A stretch of 12,275 nt of DNA from Limisoma sp963590405 (lineage in GTDB: Bacteria; Bacteroidota; Bacteroidia; Bacteroidales; Muribaculaceae): positions 1 through 12,275 of the forward strand of contig CAVAPE010000070.1 of assembly GCA_963590405.1 (NCBI GenBank), given 5' to 3'. Shown here one piece after another: positions 1 to 5,732 of the stretch. The notes beneath the pieces were generated by a model. That model did no database searches and was not told the origin of the DNA. It was given only the letters and a program-made list of their open reading frames with translations. The translations under genes and the position numbers were made by a program. How positions within the stretch are numbered: the stretch's first letter is position 1; every line of letters starts with the position of its first letter.

Positions 1-3000
1 CGATGTAAGCACCGGCTGCCAGACTGAAATCTGCCTCTGGAGAAGCAACTGCACTCGCAACGCGCTTGCCGTCAATCGAGAAGACCGCCACGTTGGCTGT
101 GACGCCAATCTTCACGCTCAAGATGCCGTTGTGGGCAGTAATTATCGCTGAAGTAGCGTTGCTGATGCCATTGACAGAAGAGTAGTCGATGGTCACTTCG
201 TTGCTGTAGCGGCTTTCGCCCTGCTCATAAACGGCAGTCACCTTGTAGGCATTCTGCCCTTCCGGCATATCGGTGTCGACAAAAGTGTTGTCGGCAACAG
301 GCTCGCTATTGATTTTCTCGCCGTTGCGGTAAACGTTGTAGCCAACGAGCGTAAGAGGGTCGAGAGAGCCATCGTGGGCAGCATAGGTGAAATCGTCAAT
401 CATAAAGAACATACGCGACAATTTCAGATTGACTGCGAAATAGCGTGCGCCGTCGGGCACAGACACTTCGACGTGCTTCCAGTTGTCGGAAACGTAGATG
501 TCATTGCCATCGTTGAGAGGAATGAAACTGTCAGGGTCGGTGTCGGTAGTCGAATAAGACACTGCAATCACATCGTCGCCCGACATGCCCATCGGGATGC
601 GAGTGTAGAAGTCTACAATGTGGGCGCGACCGTCGAGACGCGGAGTAATGAGCCAGTCATTGTTGGCAGTGCCATACTCCTCATTGCTGAAGCCCATGAG
701 ATATTGCTTGCCAGAGTGAGCGAAGAAAATGTTATCCTGATTGTCGTCGGTTTCCACGCCGCCTTGCTCAGTGTTGAACACCATAAACGACAGCGGTTCG
801 CCAACGTGTTCGCGCGAAGGATATTTCGATTTCCAAGTTTCAGCGCCGTCCTTGTCAACAAAAGTCCAGCCGCCTACACCTTCGATGGCAAACGGAGTGT
901 AAGCCTCGAAATCGTCAGTCACCATCTGCATCTCGCCTTTTTCAGTGGCTTCGCGGTTGATGCCAGCCGACCAAGTGAGAGTTACACTCTCCTTGTCGGA
1001 TGTTGCGGCAAGGTCAGTGATGTCTGGCACATCGTTTGGACGCGTAGACCAAACAACGGCTGCCGAAGTGTCGTTGGCTTCGTTCTGGTCGTCGGTGAGC
1101 ACCACCTGCGCCGTCCATTGCGACTTGTCGGCGAGCATAGCGTCGTCAAGAGTCGCGGTGTACTCGAAACTTATCGCGCCGACTTCCGTTGCAGCGAGTG
1201 CGTCGCCAGCCTTGCGGTCAACCTCGTTGCCGTTGCGGTAGAGCACTACTTCGTAAGCAGCCTCGTCCTGACCGCCGAAGTTGCGCAAGTCGGCTGTAAA
1301 CGTTGTGGTTTCGCCCACATTAGCACGTTGCGGAGAAGCCGTGAGGCTACGCACTGCGAGGTCACGGCTATAGGCTGACTCTGCGATGGTGATGTTGTCG
1401 ATGTGCATCGGGCGCACACCGCCGTAAGCGAGGAACGAGAATTGCACCTCACCCTCTTTCAAGTTGGCAAGAGGTATAGAACATCTGCTCCACTGCAAAC
1501 CGTCGATGCCCGTTTCCCATACTGGCTCAGCCACATCCTGCCATTCGCCGCCGATGCTACGCACCTGCACCTTCAGACTCTCTTTCGGACCGTTAATCTG
1601 ATAGAAAGTGAGCACTGGGTTGGCAAACTGCGAAAGGTTGAATATCGGAGAACAGTAGCGCGAAGTCTCATACTCATAGGCATAGAGCGACTTCACGATA
1701 AGGTCGCCGCCGTCCTTGTCCTGCGCATAGATAGTATAGTTTTTCACATCTGGGTCGGAGTATTCGTCCTTTTCTGGGTCGTCTATAACCCAGTCGAAGG
1801 CGTGTTCGTCGGAATCCTGATACCATGGCGAAGAAGCCTGGGCGCCAGCAAACGACTCGCTGTAGGCCGTGGTGATGGCGTTGCCCATAATCACACGGTT
1901 GAAGTCCGATGCCTCGCCCGTGCCAGCCTCCGACACAGGAGCGATGCTGTATTCATACACCTTCTGCTCGCCCTTGGTCAGAGCCATCGTGTAGGACGTA
2001 CCGGTTACTGTCACCGATTCGCCGCTCGACAAGTCGGTAATTGCGTATGAAAGTGTTTCGGGGTTGAAATATCCACCGTTGACCGATGCCGTCGGTGCTT
2101 GCCACGAAAAGTTGATGTTGCCGTCGTTGAGCGATGAAGCGCGAGGGTCGACGATAGCGACTGGCACATCGATGCCCACAAACACCTCAACCGACGCAGC
2201 AACACTCTTGCTGCCGTCGGCAGTGGAGCAAGTCACCTCGTATGTGTTTTTGCCCTGCACTGCGGCGTTGTCGGTGTAAGAGATAGCCTCGCCAGGAGTT
2301 GGGTTGCTGATCGTAGTCACGGCATCGCCGTTAAGGGTTATTTCTATTGAAGCGAGAGCATCGAGAGCATCACCAGTGGCTGTGACAGTCGGCGCAATGA
2401 AACTGAGTGTTGCACTGAGAGCGCCTTCGCTGGCTGCAGTGGCAGTCAGGTCGGTGACTGGTCCAGGAGCAACCGCTGCCGCCTTGGCGGTGATCACCAC
2501 ATCATCGAGGTCGATGCGGCCCTTGTCGGGCTCAGAGCAAGCAAGGAAACCCACATGGTAGGTGCCATCAGCCGTTACTGTGATTTCTGCGGTGCGAGTG
2601 ATGTCGGCGTTGTCGTCGCGGAGCATATCCTTGAGTTCAAGCAGTTGCACCGTCATACTCTCAGCGGTAAGGTCAGTGCCGAGATACACCTTTAGGTTTT
2701 CTGTCTTGTTGAACGTACCCGGAGTGCAGCGGAACGAGAGTTCGTAGACCGTACCAGCCTTGAGCGTGAATGCCGGCGAGATGAGCCAGTCGTTGGCTGC
2801 ATTGGGCGAATGTTTGAGAATTTGCGCACATTTGGACTTCATGGGTTTTCCAGTACTTGTGCGATAGGTCCATGTGGTCGATCCTTCTTCCACATTAATG
2901 ATAGTCCATTCATCGAAATCTTCCTGAGTGTCGAAAGTTTCGGAAAATACACTTTCTTCGGCACACAGTCTCTGTGATGAAATGCCGAGGAATAATGCTG

Positions 3001-3028
3001 CGGCTAAACAAAAGAAAGTCTTCTTCAT
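1..3028 (-). CDS. Secreted multidomain adhesin-like protein (choice-of-anchor J / Fn3 / CARDB-like), 3' end cut by window
   Basis: An uninterrupted frame of 1009 codons runs from ATG at 3028 off the left edge with no stop, so the gene is partial at its C-terminus. Residues 1-23 are a Sec signal peptide (MKKTFFCLAAALFLGISSQ, then LCA before the likely cut). By eye the domains are: choice-of-anchor J/cleaved-adhesin-like at about 25-178 (ETFD start, NDWLISPAF, ending DLDDVVIT); Fn3-like at about 186-285 and 286-382; a second J-like domain at about 385-549; a CARDB-like domain at about 552-660; and an Fn3 domain (start near 664, end near 948) interrupted by a third J domain at about 702-882 (DDFEAY, NNDWLITPRL, FFMIDDF). 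Residues 949-1009 (VFSIDGKRV, LAAGAYI) resemble a type IX secretion sorting domain, which suggests only some 10-20 residues are missing. Likely role: secreted or surface adhesin, or a non-catalytic binding protein; no protease or glycosidase motif was seen. It has its own promoter. The reading frame is certain, the domain names are by resemblance, and the secretion route is inferred. Confidence 0.9.
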   Translation of the reverse strand, partial: MKKTFFCLAAALFLGISSQRLCAEESVFSETFDTQEDFDEWTIINVEEGSTTWTYRTSTGKPMKSKCAQILKHSPNAANDWLISPAFTLKAGTVYELSFRCTPGTFNKTENLKVYLGTDLTAESMTVQLLELKDMLRDDNADITRTAEITVTADGTYHVGFLACSEPDKGRIDLDDVVITAKAAAVAPGPVTDLTATAASEGALSATLSFIAPTVTATGDALDALASIEITLNGDAVTTISNPTPGEAISYTDNAAVQGKNTYEVTCSTADGSKSVAASVEVFVGIDVPVAIVDPRASSLNDGNINFSWQAPTASVNGGYFNPETLSYAITDLSSGESVTVTGTSYTMALTKGEQKVYEYSIAPVSEAGTGEASDFNRVIMGNAITTAYSESFAGAQASSPWYQDSDEHAFDWVIDDPEKDEYSDPDVKNYTIYAQDKDGGDLIVKSLYAYEYETSRYCSPIFNLSQFANPVLTFYQINGPKESLKVQVRSIGGEWQDVAEPVWETGIDGLQWSRCSIPLANLKEGEVQFSFLAYGGVRPMHIDNITIAESAYSRDLAVRSLTASPQRANVGETTTFTADLRNFGGQDEAAYEVVLYRNGNEVDRKAGDALAATEVGAISFEYTATLDDAMLADKSQWTAQVVLTDDQNEANDTSAAVVWSTRPNDVPDITDLAATSDKESVTLTWSAGINREATEKGEMQMVTDDFEAYTPFAIEGVGGWTFVDKDGAETWKSKYPSREHVGEPLSFMVFNTEQGGVETDDNQDNIFFAHSGKQYLMGFSNEEYGTANNDWLITPRLDGRAHIVDFYTRIPMGMSGDDVIAVSYSTTDTDPDSFIPLNDGNDIYVSDNWKHVEVSVPDGARYFAVNLKLSRMFFMIDDFTYAAHDGSLDPLTLVGYNVYRNGEKINSEPVADNTFVDTDMPEGQNAYKVTAVYEQGESRYSNEVTIDYSSVNGISNATSAIITAHNGILSVKIGVTANVAVFSIDGKRVASAVASPEADFSLAAGAYI

Positions 3029-3050
3029 AAATCTTAATTTTTTACGCCCA

Positions 3051-3082
3051 CAAATATAACTAAGAGGTGTAGCGATAGCAAG
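3051..3082 (-). promoter_or_regulatory. Bacteroidetes-type promoter of the adhesin gene
   Basis: On the minus strand the -7 box TATATTTG (3058-3051) matches TAnnTTTG exactly. A -33-like CTTG (3082-3079) lies 20 bases upstream, close to the usual TTTG and spacing. The predicted start of transcription is near 3047, giving an A/T-rich leader of about 18 bases before the ATG at 3028, with no Shine-Dalgarno sequence, as is usual in this phylum. The promoter lies downstream of the regulator's stop codon, so the adhesin can be transcribed on its own. Confidence 0.75.
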
Positions 3083-3090
3083 AAAAGGCA

Positions 3091-3109
3091 CTACTACAAT
3101 GCTACTACA
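3091..3109 (-). repeat. Two direct repeats TGTAGTAG at an 11-base period upstream of the adhesin promoter
   Basis: On the minus strand TGTAGTAG occurs twice, separated by CAT, so the copies are 11 bases apart, about one helical turn. Relative to the predicted transcription start they span about -44 to -62, just upstream of the -33 element, where an activator would contact polymerase. The repeat itself is seen directly. Its role as an operator, perhaps for the LuxR-type regulator encoded next door, is inference. Confidence 0.5.
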
Positions 3110-3130
3110 TTCGATTTATCTACCTAATTG

Positions 3131-4630
3131 TCAATATTGTACAGAATGGAGGTATTTACTAATATCTGCACCGGCTTCAATGTTCAACTTCTTGCGCAGA
3201 CGCATGCGGGCGGTCTCCACCGAGCGGATTTCCTTGTAGGTGAGAGCGGCAATCTCCTTGGTCGACATGCCGAGATAAAGGAAGGCGCAGAGGCGAAGGT
3301 CGTTTTGCGTGAGGTTGGGATGCAGTTCGCACAGACGGTTGAAGAAATCCGGGTGCACCTGCTCGAAATATGTGCGGAAGTCGGCGGCGATGGCACGTTC
3401 CCGATAATGCGCAAGTTGCTTTTGGATTTCACCAAGCGTCTCCTTGGTCTGCTTCGTGCCTTGTGTGGGCAAAGAGTGCAAGGCTTCCGAAATGCGAGAT
3501 TCGAGTTTTGAGTGGAACTCATTGCTCGATGCTTGTTCGGTGCTGAAAGAGAGCAACTGCCGCTGCTTCTCCTCGATGATGCGCTGCTGAGTGAGCCGTT
3601 CGCGCTCAGCCTTCTCCTTTTCGAGGTCGAAAAGTTGCTGCTGCTGGCTGTTGATGATGCGGTTGGCCTTGTCCATTGCGCGGTGCTTGCGGAAAAGAGT
3701 GATAAACAAAATCACCGCAAAGAGGATTACCACCAGCGATGCCCAAACGATGATGGTGCGGCGACTGAGAGCCAACGTTAGATTCTCGTTGCGCGCACGG
3801 AGGCGGTCGGTGTCGTAAGCCACAAGCAACTGCTGCAGTTGGGCGTTGTTGATATTGGCTTGCACAGAGTCGCGAAGCACCTCATATTGAAGGATGTAGC
3901 GCAGTGCCACAATCGAGTCGGCGAGATTTAGATGGATGTCGGCAATCTGCGCCAAAGCATTGATTTTGGCAGCCCTCGACAGTTTCGGCAGCAAGGTGTG
4001 CGCCTTTCCGGCACATTCCGAAGCCAACTTGCCATTGCCTTGCGCCACGCCCACGAGAGCCATGTTGAGATAGAGTTGCGCCGAATAGGCAGGATTAATG
4101 CCCGACTGCGGAATTTTAAGTCCTTCGCGGAGATAGTGCTCGGCACGCTGATAGTCGGCTTGCTGGAAATAGAGGTCAGCGATGTTGATGTAGGCCGACG
4201 ACCGCGCATCAGGGTTGTTGTACCCCAGTTCGAGAGTCTTGTTGTAGGCATCAAGTGCCTTTTCGTAGCGCGCCGTGGCGGCATAGACGATGCCGAGGTT
4301 GTTGAGCAGGCTCACACGCAACAGAGTGTCGGTCGGCGAAGTCTGCGACATAGCCTCAAGGAGTATGTCCTCGCCATCCTTCAGCCGCTTGGTGCGGTAG
4401 TAAACTTGGAAGATATTGTTCTTGGTGCGCACCTCGTCGGCGGTCATCTTGTTCCGTTCGAAATAAGCCAACGCGTCGAGATGGTGCTTCAGAGCCTCGT
4501 CGTAGAGACCAAGCGACATCAGTTGAGAGCCGATAAAGTTTTCTTGCTGCCCGTGGTTAGACTTTCCGTCCTGGGCGAAGCACCCTAACGACGAGAAAAC
4601 AACCAATAATATGGCAACGATGCGACGCAT
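3131..4630 (-). CDS. Membrane-anchored TPR regulator with C-terminal LuxR-type HTH
   Basis: The 499-residue protein has the Bacteroidetes layout of signal peptide, TPR array, membrane helix, coiled coil and HTH. Residues 1-19 are a Sec signal (MRRIVAILLVVFSSLGCFA). SLGC is a poor lipobox because position -3 is Ser, so ordinary cleavage after CFA is preferred. Helical TPR-like repeats cover about 30-250 (for example LLNNLGIVYAATARYEKALD and INIADLYFQQADYQRAEHYL). A helical linker at 250-290 leads to a membrane segment at about 292-313, then a charged coiled coil at about 314-360. The C-terminal 437-484 is a LuxR/NarL-like HTH (LTQNDLRLCAF, STKEIAALT, SVETARMRLRKKLNI). Topology predicts the TPR sensor in the periplasm and the HTH in the cytoplasm, acting as a one-component regulator without a kinase or receiver domain. 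It starts 21 bases after the lipoprotein gene and is probably cotranscribed with it. The neighbouring adhesin is the obvious candidate target. Family assignment is firm; ligand and target are unknown. Confidence 0.92.
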   Translation of the reverse strand: MRRIVAILLVVFSSLGCFAQDGKSNHGQQENFIGSQLMSLGLYDEALKHHLDALAYFERNKMTADEVRTKNNIFQVYYRTKRLKDGEDILLEAMSQTSPTDTLLRVSLLNNLGIVYAATARYEKALDAYNKTLELGYNNPDARSSAYINIADLYFQQADYQRAEHYLREGLKIPQSGINPAYSAQLYLNMALVGVAQGNGKLASECAGKAHTLLPKLSRAAKINALAQIADIHLNLADSIVALRYILQYEVLRDSVQANINNAQLQQLLVAYDTDRLRARNENLTLALSRRTIIVWASLVVILFAVILFITLFRKHRAMDKANRIINSQQQQLFDLEKEKAERERLTQQRIIEEKQRQLLSFSTEQASSNEFHSKLESRISEALHSLPTQGTKQTKETLGEIQKQLAHYRERAIAADFRTYFEQVHPDFFNRLCELHPNLTQNDLRLCAFLYLGMSTKEIAALTYKEIRSVETARMRLRKKLNIEAGADISKYLHSVQY

Positions 4631-4651
4631 GCGCAGACGATGCTACGATGG

Positions 4652-5587
4652 CTACTTAGTCATTGAGAATGAGCGCGATGCTATGCGATAGTTGTCGACA
4701 AACACCTCAACTTGGTAAGAACCCTTCGACAATGCCGTAGACACATTGTGATAGACCGTGAGCGAAAGTTCTTGCTGGCTGTACTCCACAGTTTTCTTTT
4801 CGGTGTAAGCCACGCTGCCGCCTTCAAACGAGAATGTGTGTCCACCGCCGAGCACGTTGCCCTCCGGACTTACAATGCGCACATAGAATGTCTTCTCGCC
4901 CACTGGCGTTGAGTTGTTTTGAGGAATGGTGAACGACACTGCCAACTGCTTTGCCTTGTCAATCTTCTTCTCAGCCTTTCCCTTTTTGTTGAGAGCGGTG
5001 AACGAAAGTCCTGTAAGGTTAAGTTTTTCAGCGAGTTGCATACGCTCGTTGAGTTTCTGGTTTTTCTGGCTATAGTCCGACACCGTGGTCGACAACTGCT
5101 GGTTCTGCGTCTGCAGTTCCTCGTTTTGGCTACGCAAGGCTGTGTTCTCCTTGCTCAGCGAATCGATAATCTCCACATAGTGACGGAGCAAGCCCTTGAG
5201 GGTCGAGATTTCACCCTTCAATTCCTTGATGCGCTTGCTATTGGTTGCCTTTTCCGATTTCAGTTCGGCGAGCAGTTTCTCCACCTTGTCCTTCGCCTGA
5301 GAGTATTGCTCAAGCAAAGAGTCATTTTTGAGATACTGCGCCTGGTTTTCATATTGTTGGAACTCCTGATTGAGCGATTCCGTTTCGCCCGCGAGTTGAA
5401 GTTTCTCGTTGGCAAGTTTCAGCGAATCAAGTTGTTGCTGCATCTTCTCCTTGTCGGAATTGCCGCTGCACGAAGCAAGGCTCATTACCAACAAACCGAT
5501 TAATGCCACAACCACCAGAATTGCGCCAACGCGGACCATGCCGGCGGCCTTCTTCATCTCCTTATTTTCAGTCTTGTTTGCTTCCAT
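4652..5587 (-). CDS. Coiled-coil lipoprotein of unknown function (conserved Bacteroidales type)
   Basis: The protein has 311 residues. A hydrophobic stretch at about 18-39 ends in the lipobox LASC, with Cys40 the likely lipidated residue. Residues about 45-190 are almost all heptad-like coiled coil rich in Gln, Glu, Lys and Leu (for example ELQTQNQQLSTTVSDYSQK). The last 120 residues, about 191-311, look like a compact beta-rich domain (LTGLSFTALNKKGKAEKKID, then FYVRIVSPEGNVLGGG and YQVEVFVDNYRIASRSF). I recall similar coiled-coil plus beta-domain hypothetical proteins in Bacteroidales, but no function. The long frame starts at 5587; Met11 (ATG at 5557, MKKAAG) would give a more typical 29-residue lipoprotein signal and is a real alternative, since both lie after the promoter. 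SMC or myosin-like database names would only reflect the coiled coil. It is first in the minus-strand unit, 21 bases upstream of the TPR regulator, so it may be an envelope partner or spacer for that sensor (inference). Confidence 0.9.
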   Translation of the reverse strand: MEANKTENKEMKKAAGMVRVGAILVVVALIGLLVMSLASCSGNSDKEKMQQQLDSLKLANEKLQLAGETESLNQEFQQYENQAQYLKNDSLLEQYSQAKDKVEKLLAELKSEKATNSKRIKELKGEISTLKGLLRHYVEIIDSLSKENTALRSQNEELQTQNQQLSTTVSDYSQKNQKLNERMQLAEKLNLTGLSFTALNKKGKAEKKIDKAKQLAVSFTIPQNNSTPVGEKTFYVRIVSPEGNVLGGGHTFSFEGGSVAYTEKKTVEYSQQELSLTVYHNVSTALSKGSYQVEVFVDNYRIASRSFSMTK

Positions 5588-5610
5588 TTTCGTTTACATA
5601 AAAACCGACG

Positions 5611-5618
5611 CAAAGTTA
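5611..5618 (-). promoter_or_regulatory. -7 box for the lipoprotein/regulator unit
   Basis: On the minus strand TAACTTTG (5618-5611) matches the Bacteroidetes -7 consensus TAnnTTTG exactly and is followed by CG. It lies 23 bases before the ATG at 5587, which puts transcription start near 5607 and a leader of about 20 bases. I see no good -33 TTTG at the expected distance. Confidence 0.65.
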
Positions 5619-5648
5619 CGATAATTTTCAGTAAGTTAGCGCATACAC

Positions 5649-5664
5649 TTAAAAAATGTTTTAA
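5649..5664. repeat. Inverted repeat TTAAAA-N4-TTTTAA between the divergent promoters
   Basis: A perfect 6-base inverted repeat with spacer AATG sits midway between the two outward-facing -7 boxes (5611-5618 and 5691-5698). It could be a shared operator or an A/T-rich upstream element. Such A/T palindromes also arise by chance in A/T-rich gaps, so the functional claim is weak. Confidence 0.3.
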
Positions 5665-5690
5665 TAGGTGTCTGTTACGTGTTTTTTGTG

Positions 5691-5698
5691 TAATTTTG
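5691..5698 (+). promoter_or_regulatory. -7 box for the antiporter-guaA unit
   Basis: TAATTTTG matches TAnnTTTG exactly and lies 34 bases before the ATG at 5733, with predicted transcription start near 5702. No clear -33 TTTG is found about 20 bases upstream (the region reads AGGTGTCTG). No comparable box is seen in the 33- and 12-base gaps downstream, so this may be the main promoter for both antiporters and guaA. Confidence 0.65.
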
Positions 5699-5701
5699 CA
5701 A

Positions 5702-5715
5702 GGGGAGTGCTTCCC
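5702..5715 (+). other. Small hairpin in the 5' leader of the antiporter transcript
   Basis: GGGGA-GTGC-TTCCC can pair over five positions, including one G-U, with a four-base loop. It begins at or next to the predicted transcription start and lies 18 bases before the ATG. It could protect the 5' end or affect translation. It is too short to be a terminator (no U tract) or a known riboswitch. Confidence 0.3.
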
Positions 5716-5732
5716 AAACAGAACATAACGAT

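Noticed and set aside
374..2747. A series of plus-strand open frames (for example 374-1378 and 1403-2050) over the adhesin
   Set aside because: They are antisense to a continuous 1009-codon frame with promoter, signal peptide and recognisable domains. Their products are low-complexity and resemble no family I know.
3091..3109. CRISPR-like or mobile-element repeat
   Set aside because: There are only two 8-base copies with a 3-base spacer, far too short for an array or transposon end. An operator is the better reading.
3029..3130. Rho-independent terminator after the TPR regulator
   Set aside because: The only palindrome near the stop is CAATATTG (3132-3139), without a GC stem or T tract.
3932..4588. 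A 218-codon plus-strand frame inside the TPR regulator gene, plus 4919-5503 inside the lipoprotein gene
   Set aside because: Both are antisense to well-supported genes and their products mirror the composition of the sense proteins.
4565..4630. TPR regulator as a lipoprotein (Cys17)
   Set aside because: The residues before Cys are Ser-Leu-Gly, lacking the usual Leu at -3, and a good ordinary signal-peptidase site (CFA then Gln) follows.
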